Below are positions 45,890 through 57,706 of a stretch of 64,000 bases of DNA, in pieces. Numbering within the stretch: position 1 is the first letter of the stretch; the number at the start of each line of letters is the position of its first letter. Made by a program: the position numbers and the translations under genes. Source of the stretch: Ashinkailepas kermadecensis (Eukaryota; Arthropoda; Thecostraca; Neolepadidae); contig JAOTOM010004042.1 in the NCBI GenBank assembly GCA_034440615.1, positions 124,001 through 188,000 of the forward strand, given 5' to 3'. The notes below the pieces were generated by a model. That model worked only from the letters and a program-made list of their open reading frames with translations, was not told where the DNA came from and ran no database searches.

Positions 45890-48800
45890 AGTAAATAAAA
45901 AACGTCTTCAAAAACGGTTCAAGCTAGATTAGGTTATGTTAGACTTTTTAAGTTGAAAATGTTTGAGAACAAATTTTTTTTTTTGGGGGGGGGGGACATT
46001 GGGCGTAAAAATAATCATTTCTTGCATGGAAATCTAGGCTAGGTTAGGTTAGGTTATGTTACATGGTTTTTTATCTGAACATTATTTTTCATCCTATATT
46101 ACTCAAATCCAAGCCCCCTTTTCCATGTTATTTTTCTTCACAATTGAAAAGTGTGCATCTGCAGAGGAAATGAGCGGTTACATCATGTTCAGCACATTAA
46201 CAAACACTGCATTAAAAAAAGAAATTCAAAGAAGTCAGAGAGTACCATGAGCTGACAAATTACCCCAAAAGCCAGGTATTATCACAGTTTAAGGTAACCA
46301 CAAGACAAGTTTTACACACATTTTACCTCCATGAAGCATACAAAGGGGTTAGGTTTGTCAGGTTAGGTTAGGCTTTTGTTGTAAGTTATAAAAAGAATCA
46401 TTTGTTGGTAAATAATTTTTGTTAATGATTTTTCTACAAAAAAATAATAAACGGTTCAGGCTAGCTTAGGTTAGGTTTTTTCAGTTGAAAATATTTGAGA
46501 AAATGCCTCGAAAATTTAAATTAAAAACAATTAATTTCTTGTATGGGAAGATGAACTATGTTAGGTAAGGTTATCATACATCTGGAACATTATTTGCATG
46601 CTATATTTCCTTACTCCACACCCTTTTTTGGTGTTATTTTTACTCCCAATTGAAAGGCATGCATTTGCAGAAGAAAGGACATTAAATCTGTGCTTTTATG
46701 TGTTTTATTAATATTTTTTATTTAAATTTCCAATGCAATGTTTATGAATGTCACTAAGTTGATGGCACTACTCAGTTTCTGTGCAAATGCTTGTGGTTGT
46801 GAGCAGGTTGTGAGCAAAATAACATTACAAATGGGCTTGGAGTTAGTAACATAGCAATTAAAAGAAATACATTACAAATTCAACATAACCTAACGTAACC
46901 TAGCCTAACCTGACCTTGGAGAAAACAACTACAAAAACAAGATTGGAAAAATATATAGCAATTTATTTTCTTGAAATTTTACAAATGAAAAAACCTAACC
47001 CAACCTAATCTAACCAGAATTATTGTGCTTTAAGGTGGTAACTAGGCAAGTTATTACACATTTGCCTCCATAAAGCAAACAAATGGGCTGTGTTTGGTGA
47101 TGTTAGATTAGTTTAAGTGTTTTAAGTTCGACATTTTTTGCAAAAATTGTTCCAAAATTTGAAAGAAATAGATCTTTTTTCTTTAAAAGCAGCTTATGTT
47201 AGATTAGGTTAAGTTGGGTTACATTTTTCAATTGTTAAAAAAAGTACATTGCTTGAAATTTTTACAACTTGATGTTTTGGTTTTGTTTTTCTCCAAGGGG
47301 AGGTTAAGCTAGGTTAGGTTAGGTTATGTTGCATTTTTGTATTTAAAAAAAATACTTTACCCTATGTCACCCAATTCAAAGCTTTTTGTTGGTGTTATTT
47401 TGCTCACAACCTGAAATGTAGGCATTTGTATAGAAAATGAGTGGTCCCATCATCTGAGTCACATTCATAAACATTGCATTGAAATGATACATTCCACGAA
47501 TTCATAAAACACCTTAAAACACAAATTTACCAAAATGAGCAGTAACATCATGTTCATCACATTCCTAAACATTGCATGGAAAAATATAATCAGAAATTAC
47601 CTTAAGCTGTAAATTTACCAAAAGGTGTGCCAACCCCTGGACGGAAATGCAACACTAGGTGCCCCAATCCTGGGCAGAAAGGGCACTAAGAGCAGTGGAA
47701 TGAAAATATTAATAAAAGTAAACTAAAAACAGCTCTTCTTGAAGACAAACGTGGTAGTTATGTGATATTAACATGGAAACCCTGAGCACAAATCAGAAAA
47801 AAGCATGGACTGGACTTTTTCAAGCTTACCTGCCAACTTCTTCAACTACTGTTCCTTTGGGAATTAAATATCAGCAAGCTATTTATTCACTATTTAAAAT
47901 CACACCAATCCGCAGATACATCAGAATGTGCGAAGTACAAAAAACGAATCAGTACGACGTCACATGAGATTGGCCTCCGGATTAAACACTGCGCGCAATT
48001 GCACCACAAATGCCTTACCTCCGTCACATTTGTCACCGTAACCTCAAATTTAGACTTTAGGCGTTGGAATTTCTGTAACTGGAATTTTTTATTTGGATGT
48101 TACGATTTTGGATGTTCTGAGGAACGCCCATCACGATTTGTGACATTTAATACGCGCTAGTGTCTATTGATACAAATCGACACCCCTGCTTTGGAGAAAA
48201 AATAGAAACAAAAATTAAGCAATATATATTCTGAAAATTTTCTAAATTGAACAACCGAACCCAACTTACCCGAACATAATGTCAGCTGCTTTTGAAGGAG
48301 GATTTCCGATTTTATTTTATTCTTGAAAATGATTGAACAATTTTTCCAAGGTAAACAACTAAACTAGCCTAACCTAGCCAAATCGGTATTATTGTGCTTT
48401 AAGGTGGTAACAAGACAAGTTTTTACACACATTTGCCTCCATATAGCAAGCAAATGGGTTAGGTTTGGTTAGGTTAGGTTAGTTTAGGTTTTTCAAGTTG
48501 GAAAACTTTTTTTATGAATTCCAAAAAAGTTTCCCCCAAAAATTGCAAATTATTTGGTAACCTTGCGGTCTAAGGTGTTCTTTTTTCCTTTAAAACAAAA
48601 AAATATATGCAGAATACCATGTTTATGAAGGTGACTAAGATGATTGGACCCACTTATTTTCTGTGCTTACTTTTCAGGTTGTGAGCAAAATAATGCCAAA
48701 AAGGCTTTGAGTTCGGTAACACAGCATACACATAAATGTTTTTTTTTTAATGCAACAAAACCTAACCTAGCCCACCCTAACCTATCTTTTGAGAACAAAA

Positions 48801-51800
48801 AATTAAACTAAATTAAAATGTCACTTAATTAATTTTCTGAAAATTCTCAACCTTAAAAAAGAAACCTAACCGAGCCTAACCTAACCTAAGCTGATTTTTA
48901 ATAAAAAATTATATTTTTTGTGAACATGGTTGTAAATTTTTTCGGAAACTTTTGGGTATTATTGTGCTTTAAGGTGGGAAAAAGAAAAGTTGTATGGGCG
49001 CTGTATGACCAACGCAGTCAATGCGGCCGTAAACCCAAATAACCAATCAGCCAACCCAGAAAGATGTAAGCTGTACTTCCACAGTGGAGGGAATTCCAGC
49101 TATTTTGTTTGTTTTTGCACACAATTTTACATTTTTCAGCAAAAGGTGGAGAGTCAGTCCACTATCTAATCCAAATCTGTTTCTATTCAGTACAAAATGT
49201 GCTGGTTAACATCAATGTTTCTACTTAGCATGGGGTTTTTCATTTTTTCCCTTTAGCTTTCTTATCAGCATAAAATAGCATAGGTTATTGGGGGGCCCAA
49301 ATCAACATTGGAGGGGGGGGGGGGGCAAGATCAACATTAGTGGGGCCATAGCCCCCACAAAAGTAAATCGACGCCCCTGCATACATGCATGATTTTGCAC
49401 TTATCAAAATTTAATTTCATCTGCCATTTTTTGGACCACTTCACAAGCTCTTCTAAGTCTTTCTGTAGCATGTACCTAGGTGCCTAGGTACCAGGTAAAT
49501 ATCAAGCTGATAGTGTGATGAGTGGGCTGTTGAGGTTAATTATAGTTTGTATATCCACACTCTCAATGATAACTGATTGTTGTTCACGGGACTGGATTGT
49601 ATACAAGTTTGACAATGACAATTGGTTTTTGTGTACACCATTTTGAATTTTGTAGCAAAAGGTGGAGAGTCAGTCCACTATCTAACCCAAATCTGTTTTT
49701 TTTCATTACAAAATGTGCTGGTTAACATCAACTACATTTTCTATGTACCTAGCATGGTGTTTCACTTCTTTTTTCCTTCAACTTTTTTATCAGCATAAAA
49801 ATAGCATATGTTATTGGGGAGGCCCAAATCAACATTGGGGGGGCCAAGATCAACATTGGTGGGGCCCTGGCCCCCACAAAAGGATATAAATCGACGCCCC
49901 TGCCATCTAGACATTAGGAGGATGTCCCCATCCTAGCCCCGCCTTCAGCGCCTAAGATATCACACAAACTATAACGTAAAATTCCCTTTACGTAAACGTC
50001 CACATGCCTGCACCTTGATCGCAAACACCCGCTTATATAGTCAGACATGTAACGTACTCGCTTCAAAGGTGGCGCAAATGACCTCTGTGGTCCGGTACGC
50101 CTGAAAAAATCAGTCCCCCACCCATGTGCAGTGAATTGCCTGTGAATTGTGAACTTGCCTGATGCTTCCAATTTCTGCAATATACGAATAAAAACCTGTG
50201 ACGTCATCAAGTTTGAATGCGAACTTTGGTGTACCTTTTAAAATAACGGAATTTTTGCGGCGTTTAATAGTGGTGTTTTTGCGGCGTACGAGACATTGGT
50301 CTTGTGAAGGCTATTTTTGTATAGCATTGGTCTTGTATGACTGTAAGGTTTGCTTAAAAGTCATGTGAGCCACAGCTTTCCTTTTTATTCTTTTAGGAAT
50401 ACCAATTATAATGCAGTGGCCATGCAGCTTCTTGCTGATTTTTCTCTGTCATGGTATCATAACAATAAGCTGGCAGATTTGCCCACACATGGCTCTCGTT
50501 TTTCCCCATATCAATATTTAATGCATGCATTGTCATTGGGCATGTAGGTAGGTACCTAGGTAAATATCAAGCTGATGGTGTGATAGGTGGGCTGCTGAAG
50601 ATAATTATAGTTTGCATATCCACAATCTCAATGATGACTGTCATTGCTGTTCACTGGACAATGCAAGTTTGACAATGACTGGAAATTAAGAATGGATTTT
50701 TTCCTGTTTAAGCTCATATGCATGTGGTTTTGCCATTGGTGGTGTGTACAAACATCAGTATGACAATCCAATTGTTGTTTTGTGGCTTAACATTTTTTAA
50801 AGGACAATCTGGTTTAAAATGCATGATCATCGAATCTTAACATTGTATGCTGTAAGTCTTCCTTCCAGAGTGGAGGGAAGTCTAGCTATTTTGTTTTTTT
50901 GCACATAATTTTGAATTGTGTAGCAAAAGTTGGATACTCAGTCCACTATCTAATCCAAATCTGTTCTTTTTCAGTACAAAATGTGCTAGTTAACATCAAC
51001 TAAGTTTTCTACTTACCTAACACAGTGTTTTTATTTTTTTTTTCCTTTAGCTTTTTATCAGCATAAAAATAGCATGGGTTATTGGGGGGGCCCAAATCAA
51101 CATTGGGGGGGGGGCCAAGATCAGCATGGGGGGGCCATGGCCCCCGCAAAAGGATACAAATCGACGCCCCTGTGACATAGCATAAAAAGAAATGTTAAAA
51201 AAGCAACATAAACTAACCTAATCTAGCCTAACCTACCTTTGGATAACAAATTCCAAAACACAAAATTAGGAAAATGGCAAGCAATCTATTTCCTTAAAAT
51301 TATCAAAATAAAAAAGAAACATAATGCAGCCTAACCTAACCTAACCTAATTTAAGCTGCCTTTGATAAAAAATTGAATTATAAAATAATAGCAAAATTTG
51401 TATGGAAACTTTTTGGCATTTTCATGCTTTAAGGTGGTAGCAAGAAAAGTTTTTACACACATTTTCCTTCATAAAGCAAACAAATTTGTTAGGTTTGATT
51501 AGGTTAAGATAGTTTAGGTTTTTAAGTTGGAAAAATTATCAAAAATATTTGGACATTTTTTTCCTAAAAAAATACCATTTGCACAGAAAATAAGTGATCC
51601 AATCATCTTAGTCACCTCCTTAAACATGGTATTCCGAAGAAAAATTCTAAAGAAATGAAAAAAACACATTTTAAGACAATAATACCAAAGGGGCTTGGGG
51701 TTTGGTATTATTGCATAAAAAGTATCATTCAAAATAAAGAGAAAATGTAGCCTAATCTAGCCTAGCCTTACATGCAAGATTGTTTGGTATTATTGCAGAT

Positions 51801-54240
51801 GAAGGTAAAATGTGATTCTTTGTAGTCTATCTTTTTAATGCAGTGTATTTTAACATGAAAAAGACAATGCAACCACTCATTTTCTCTGCAAATGATTACT
51901 TTTCAGTTGGCAATGAAATACAGGATCATAATCTTCACTCTACAAATATAGGTAGTCAATTGTGTATAATTATCCATACCTGGTGTGGGCGCTACATGAC
52001 CAATGTAGTCAATGTGCCCTAAAGCCCTAATAACTAACTCCATACCTGGTGTGTCACATGTGATGAAGAAGTTCAACACTTCATGCAATCGATTCAATGC
52101 TCTTTGACGTTGAAAACCTTATGTTTCTGGCTTAATTCCATATTCATTCCTGACAAGAATTATTTGCAGCCATATGTCCATAGCCTTCAATAAAGGGTTG
52201 AAGTTTCTTGCGATGCTGTTAATGTTAATGGCAGAGCTAGCAATCTTCATAAGATTTGATGATGTTGAGGTAGAAAAACTTGTTTTGGATGATTCAGGTT
52301 TTCTGGTTAGGTTAGGTTAGGTTGGATTATATTATGCTAAAATAAATTTGATATATCATTCTATGTTATCTTAGTCTAGGCTAGGTTTGGCTAGGTTTAT
52401 TTCTTCTATGATTTATCTATTCATATGTAATTTTGTCAATTCTTGATTGAATAAGCAGTAAAGACAAACAAGACAAACCATATCCAGCCACACATATCAA
52501 TGTAAGTTTAGCTTTGTGGTGTACAGATTGAGCTCAAGCATCTCACAGAATTATTAAGCTTTCTTTGTGAGGAAAACCATGCAAGTTATAATTTTTTCCG
52601 ATAACACTGTGTCATTCCCAGTGGGGTTATTTGCTCAAATGGTTCCAAGGTCTGCCAGTATTTGTTTTGGTAGTATTTTTATAAAAGGTGTTCGGAATTC
52701 GGAAAAGGTTAGGTTAGGTTAGGTTTTCCTATTTCATTTCACTCTTGACCTTGACCTAATCAAGTGTTCACATTTAATAAGAGCCACAAGGGCCCATCCA
52801 GTAAGGTTAAGTCTGTAAAGGTAAGATAACATAATTATTTACAAAAAGACACTCATCACACCAACCAATACTGATACCACATCCCAAATTCCAAAGAACC
52901 CATCCATCACCCCAAACACCATCAATACCTAGGTAAGGTACCTATATACCTTACCTATCCAGTCATATCCAATATATCACATGTAACACAAGTATGGATC
53001 AAGTGACCCACCAATAATCTCCAAACTCCATCCATGCCTGTCCAAAAGGACCTGTGCAGTGCACACCCACTTAGCAAATTAGATTGAATGTTGCACTGTA
53101 TGCATTTTTTTTAACACCAAATGTTTTCATAGGTCTCAATTGATTTGATTTGATATTAATTGATTTATTTTCATGGGTGTGAAAATGTCAAGAGCAGCCT
53201 ACATCAGCTTTACATTAGGTGTCTCCAAGAAAACCTGTCCTATGGCCACCTTTGGCTAGAACAAAAACTTTAAGTAGTGTTCTGGATTCTAAAAAACAAG
53301 TTCAGGAAGCCTTCAAAGATGCATGGTGCTGCAGTTTATAGCTTCTTATTGGTGAGGAAGAAGATGCATATGTTGGGATCAGACAACCATCTTTACCAGA
53401 CTTCTATACAATAATAGTGTCAATCATTGAGCTATGTGCTGCTGAATTATTCATGCTCCATCCTTTTGCTTCATGTCAAGGCAATGTTCATGTTGATTTT
53501 ACACTTGGGCAATGGTGTCTTACTTGGCTGTGCATAGTCAATAATTGGCTTATCTATGTGTCTACTCTGTCCATGCTGATCCATCTATGTATATCATGCG
53601 TAACATTCATGTGTGCAACTAATTCCTGCTTCAGATTTCACATCATCCGGGCTGGAGATGCCAAGCACATCACTTGAACAGAGAAAAGGCAACTAAATTG
53701 AGATAATTGCCTGGAATGTGGTTTGATGTCTCAAGCAAAGCAAATGAAGGCCAATGAGAGGGTAAGGGGAATTGTCTCATGAGGTGTATGCATGAAGTGT
53801 GATATTGCTTCATTGCATGTTGTTCTCGGTTGCTATTCAATATGGGCCTGTAGGTATCTGATCTGTTGTGTAAGAATGACATGTTCAATTATTAAGCCTC
53901 ATTGCATTGCAGATATGCATGGGTGTGAATGCTGGAATCTTGCCATGGTCTTCTCACTCATGTTCCAGGGTGTTGCTCTACCTGCTATCTTGTCAATGCT
54001 TCTTTATTGATATGTCTGCCAGCTTCTCTCAGCGAGTGTCAATTTTGAGCACAACAGATGTTGATAATGCTTTTTTTGCCAGACTCAAATCATATAACTG
54101 AAAGCAGCACTTCTATGTGGGTATGCCTGTTTGATTTTTATCTGCAGGCTATGTGGAACTTTACACAAATTGGTATTGGTGGAAATATGCTCCTAGTTGC
54201 CTGAGGGTGTTGAATTTGTGGTTGGTGTAAGGATCGATAT
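45890..54240. repeat. AT-rich block of interspersed repeats carrying TTAGG runs
   Basis: No gene is seen in 8.3 kb. Recurrent segments: GTGCTTTAAGGTGGTAACAA with CCTCCATAAAGCAAAC (near 46.28, 47.03, 48.40 and 51.42 kb), and TTTGCAGAGGAAATGAGCGG-like sequence (46.15, 47.42, 51.58 kb; inverted at 46.75 and 48.62 kb). Short GGTTAGGTTAGGTTA or complementary runs are scattered in both orientations (46.04, 47.31, 48.45, 51.33, 52.31, 52.71 kb). 52.8-54.2 kb is AT-rich with little repetition. TTAGG is the arthropod telomere unit, but these runs are short, interstitial and embedded in a longer family. Confidence 0.75.
49080..51172. repeat. Three related copies ending AAATCGACGCCCCTG
   Basis: Copies end at 49379, 49902 and 51172. 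Shared 3' parts include GAGTCAGTCCACTATCTAA, then CAGCATAAAAATAGCAT, then GGGGGCCCAAATCAACATTG and the CCCCTG end. The second and third copies share a longer 5' part (from about 49470 and 50545: AAATATCAAGCTGATGGTGT). No matching left ends are visible. Confidence 0.8.
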
Positions 54241-54333
54241 TGCCTTAGCCTTGGTTAGCAGTCTCTATCATATCTTCCTGGGTGTTCGTGTTCTGATATT
54301 CCAGCTGTCCTAATCTGATGCCCTGCTGGCAAT

Positions 54334-54917
54334 GATCTGATGACCCCCTGGTGGCCATCTGATGACCCTCTGGTGACCTCTGGTGACTGTATGGTGATCC
54401 TGTGATGACATCTGGTGACCATTTAGTGACCATCTGGTGACTGTCTGATGACCAACTGATGACCTCTGGTGACCCTCTGATGACTTCTGATGACCCGCCG
54501 GTGACAATATGATGACCATCTGTTGACCGTCTGATGACCCACTGATGACCTTTGGTGACCAAGTGGTGACCATCTGGTGACCGTCTTGTGACCCTCTGGT
54601 GACCGTCTGATGACCCACTGATGACCTCTGGTGACCAAGTGGTGACCATCTGGTGACCGTCTTGTGACCATCTGTTGACCGTCTGATGACCCACTGATGA
54701 CCTTTGGTGACCAAGTGGTGACCATCTGGTGACCGTCTTGTGACCATCTGTTGACCGTCTGATGACCCACTGATGACCTGGTGACCAAGTGGTGACCATC
54801 TGGTGACCGTCTTGTGACCCTCTGTTGACCGTCTGATGACCCACTGATGACCTCTGGTGACCAAGTGGTGACCATCTGGTGACCGTCTTGTGACCCTCTG
54901 GTGACCGTCCGATAACC
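54334..54917. repeat. About 76-bp minisatellite abutting TTLL exon a
   Basis: Higher-order units of about 76 bp built from 15-bp TGACC(N)TCTGG blocks, for example GACCGTCTGATGACCCACTG then GTGACCAAGTGGTGACCATC. The last unit runs into the exon without a gap (ACCGTCTGATGG). The frames on both strands are repeat artefacts. Confidence 0.93.
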
Positions 54918-54942
54918 GTCTGATGGCGGGCCGCTGCAGCAG

Positions 54943-55140
54943 TGGCCGGTGGCTGGCTGGGACCGGCACGCGCCGGTGGCGTACGTGTGCGGCTGCGTGC
55001 TGCTGGTGGGCGCCGTGCTGGTGGCGGCCGTCGTCAGCGAGCTGCACCGCATGCAGCAGGAGAGCCGGTACCCGCCCACCGACGGCGGCCGGCTGGAGAC
55101 CGCCGGCCGGCCACCGCGCCTCTGGGTGGCCGGCAGCAAC
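54943..55140 (+). CDS. TTLL: TTLL-family tubulin ligase-like protein, exon a (membrane anchor)
   Basis: This is the first recognisable exon of a tubulin-tyrosine-ligase-like gene. It encodes one strong membrane segment (VAYVCGCVLLVGAVLVAAVV) followed by SELHRMQQESRYPPTDGG and RLWVAGSN, so the protein looks like a type II membrane-anchored TTLL with a lumenal or extracellular catalytic domain, as in TTLL15-like proteins. No in-frame ATG precedes the membrane segment; an in-frame stop lies at 54913. The start codon must therefore be in an upstream exon, or initiation is unusual. The acceptor is probably CTGCAG or GCAGCAG near 54942 and is uncertain. The donor at 55141 (AAC then GTGAGT) is phase 0 and matches the next exon. 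That donor is the first of six identical donors in a 22-bp tandem array. A minisatellite also abuts the exon upstream. Confidence 0.8.
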
Positions 55141-55262
55141 GTGAGTGGTGGCCGGCGACGACGTGAGTGGTGGCCGGCGACGACGTGAGTGGTGGCCGGC
55201 GACGACGTGAGTGGTGGCCGGCGACAACGTGAGTGGTGGCCGGCGACGACGTGAGTGGTGGC
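55134..55262. repeat. 22-bp minisatellite containing the TTLL exon-a splice donor
   Basis: Unit GTGAGTGGTGGCCGGCGACG plus AC. GTGAGT occurs at 55141, 55163, 55185, 55207, 55229 and 55251, exactly 22 bp apart. The unit copies the last 15 exon bases (GTGGCCGGCAGCAAC, with small changes) plus the donor. Only the first donor keeps the reading frame; a stop follows at 55186-55188 in the exon frame. Confidence 0.95.
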
Positions 55263-55269
55263 CGGCCGT

Positions 55270-56174
55270 CGGCTGTCACCGGACTGCCTCGGTGTGGTGG
55301 TCTGGTCATTTGTCACGCTGACCGCGGACCCGATAGTGTTTGTTGCTGATAGTGGTCACAATGCTTATCCAACTGGCATAACGCTCTGCAGATGAATAGT
55401 GGGCTGGCCGGCATACACCTGCCCCCTGATACATTGCTGTTTGCGGTGTATTCAACGAAGCGAGAGGGAAATGGTTGGCGTAAGTGGGACTGTGGAGCAT
55501 AGTGTGAACATGAGCTCTGCTGAACTCAGGCAAACCTAGAGAGTTGAATGTGCTGGGTTAATTAGACGTGCCACATGTCTACCAGATATAACATATACCA
55601 GATATAACATATACCAGATATCCCAGTTATTACAGGTGGCCTGGTGTGTGGCAGTAGCTTTTGCTGCTAGGAATGGACAGTCTAGGAAAGATTGGTTGGC
55701 TCGAATCATTGAAGCCTTGGCAGGAGATTTTGTTCTGACATTTTTTTTTATTTTAGCAGATTTAGTCTACCTGATGTTGGTTATGTAGGCGTTTGCTCAC
55801 GAACAATTGAACATTGTTGTGTGCAGCTCAGTTATCACACCCATTTCAGTAAGTCTAGGATGTGTGTGTGTGTATGTGCATGCACATGTGGGGGTACGAG
55901 TTACAGGCTAAATACCTGACAGTGCATGGAAATGCTCTATGAGATAGCTTGAGGTATTTGAGGGATACAAGTCACATGATATGCTGTTGGCAACAACATG
56001 CATTTCATTAGTACCGTGCCGGCGCCGGTTGGTGACCGTTCTGCTCTATTGTGCTCATGACTGAAATGCACCTGCACCAAGTGCATGCTGAACTTACAGC
56101 TTGAGTGGCACTGTCGGCGCTAAGACCATGAGTAGGCAGCGTCGCCATGACCAGTTGTTTCCGTTGTCCGCCAG
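55270..56174. other. TTLL intron a-b, non-repetitive part
   Basis: Unremarkable intron sequence with a small ATATACCAG triplication near 55580-55620. No extra exon seen. Confidence 0.5.
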
Positions 56175-56327
56175 GTGGACTCTGGCTACCTGAAGCACGT
56201 GCTGAATGTGTTCAACCGACTGGGATACCAGCGAAGCTCGGAGGAGGATTTCGACCTGCTCTGGTCACATCCATACCCCTTCAAAACATACAATGACACC
56301 CTGATGGCACTCAAAGCTAACCAGATG
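56175..56327 (+). CDS. TTLL: TTLL-family protein, exon b
   Basis: Fifty-one codons, phase 0 at both ends: acceptor CCGCCAG before 56175, donor GTAAGT at 56328. The protein reads VDSGYLKHVLNVFNRLGYQR, then FDLLWSHPYPF, ending LKANQM. The LLWSH.YPF motif is the substrate-facing N-domain of membrane-anchored TTLL15-like proteins and directly precedes the VNHFPG motif of exon c, as in that family. Confidence 0.9.
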
Positions 56328-56639
56328 GTAAGTTACTGGCGCTGGTATGCTGCAGAGGTGCCACGTTAATGGTGGCATTTGCTGGTACTGTGGTTACCTG
56401 CTTTCACACTACAATCTTCAAATAGACCGACAATTTATGCATTTGTATTTATGTAATGTGATCTGCTGGGGCGTTATTTCCTCATTAGTTTGATAAATCT
56501 AACCTTAACCTGCGACTCCTTGGGCTTAGGCAATTAAAAAGTCCTAATTCTTGCTGGGGTGGATTTATGAACCACGATCCTATTGCTAAGCAGAGCTTGT
56601 AAATTACTTCCGTATTGCGCTTATAACGAAACGTGTTCG

Positions 56640-57128
56640 GGCGTCGGATCGGGAGCTGGTGTTCGCGCCATGTGTGGCTGGTCCGGTGTGGGGTGAGATT
56701 GTGAGGACACGGGACTTGGATCGGGGCTGGCGATCGCGCCATGAATGGCTGGTCCGGTGTGGGGTGAGATTGTGAGGACACGGGACTTGGATCGGAGCTG
56801 GAGATCACGCCATGTGTGGCTGGTCCGGGGTGAGGTGAGATTGTGAGGACACGGGACTTGGATCGGGGCTGGAGATCGCGCCATGGGTGGCTGGTCCGGT
56901 GTGGGGTGAGATTGTGAGGACACGGGACTTGGATCGGAGCTGGAGATCACGCCATGAATGGCTGGTCCGGTGTTAGGTGAGATTGTGAGGACATGGGACT
57001 TGGATCGGGGGTGGTGTTCGGCATGTGTGGCTGGTCCGGTGTGGGGTGAGATTGTGAGGACATCGGACTTGGATCGGAGCTGGAGATCGCGCCATGGGTG
57101 GCTGGCCCGGTGTGAGGTGAGATTGTAT
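56640..57128. repeat. 71-bp minisatellite in TTLL intron b-c
   Basis: About seven units of 71 bp: GCGCCATGTGTGGCTGGTCC, GGTGTGGGGTGAGATTGTGA, GGACACGGGACTTGGATCGG and GGCTGGAGATC. It ends 53 bp before the exon c acceptor. Confidence 0.95.
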
Positions 57129-57181
57129 GAGGACGCGGCCACCCACCAACACCACAGCTGAGCACCGATGACGTTTTTCAG

Positions 57182-57301
57182 GTCAACCACTTCCCTGGGT
57201 CGGGCTACATTACATCGAAGGTGGAACTATCCACCAGCGGAATCAAGCACATACCGACCGCCTTCAAAATGCCCAAGGAAAAAGATCAGCTGCTAGAATA
57301 C
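57182..57301 (+). CDS. TTLL: TTLL-family protein, exon c
   Basis: Forty codons, phase 0 at both ends: acceptor GTTTTTCAG before 57182, donor GTAAGT at 57302. The protein reads VNHFPGSGYITSKVELSTSG, then AFKMPKEKDQLLEY. VNHFPG and the basic PxAFxxPxxK segment are conserved in TTLL proteins at the start of the ATP-grasp core. It joins directly to exon d without a missing block, although the intron between them is 3 kb. Confidence 0.92.
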
Positions 57302-57611
57302 GTAAGTTGGTGTTTCCTCGCTATATCTGCACCTTGTTGGCGATGATGGCGATGCATTTACCAATGATCCGCCATTTGTAATGCTAGCGGAAATTGGTGT
57401 CCCTGATCTATATTTAATGAAATTGACATGAATGCATATATTTTTCGTCAACTGAGGATTGTTTTATGGATTTTGTCAGCTATTATTGGCTATGAAAGCT
57501 TCCCTTCCATAGTTAGTGAACGTAAACCAAGCTTGACGTCTAGCACTCCCTTGAGTGGTTGGCCGATCCCAACTCGATTGGGCTGGGAGATGAATCCCCC
57601 TGAGGTGTCGG

Positions 57612-57706
57612 GGTCGCGGTAGCTCAGCGGGTAGGACGTTCATCTCTTAATCGTACGATGGTAGGTTCGAATCTCAACCGGCGGGATTACCGAGTTCACC
57701 CGCGAC
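57612..57706 (+). mobile_element. tRNA-Lys-like SINE or tRNA relic
   Basis: GGTAGCTCAGCGGGTAGGA (A box) and GGTTCGAATCTCAACC (B box) flank a loop CTCTTAA with a CTT anticodon. The anticodon and T stems are mispaired, so it is not a functional tRNA. A GTCGCGG start can pair with CCGCGAC at 57699-57706, beyond the normal tRNA end, which points to a SINE head. No target duplication found. Confidence 0.6.

Larger units (their letters stand above)
42800..45890. repeat. Second copy of the degenerate GGGCCCC/CGATTTTT repeat
   Basis: 42800-43500 matches 11400-12150 in order (GCTTCGTATGGG, then ACCCGCTGGGCTTTGATGCA, then the degenerate units). 44995-45890 matches 12835-13700 (CCATTCTTAATCTTCCGGTG, then units). 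The middle (43.5-44.99 kb) differs and holds a SINE and other insertions. No hAT ends like those at 9396 are found around it. Confidence 0.8.

Noticed and set aside
46030..52740. Telomere or subtelomere
   Set aside because: TTAGG-like runs are short, in both orientations and embedded in a dispersed repeat; no terminal array.
57612..57685. Functional tRNA-Lys gene
   Set aside because: Anticodon and T stems contain several mismatches, and the acceptor stem does not close at the normal position.
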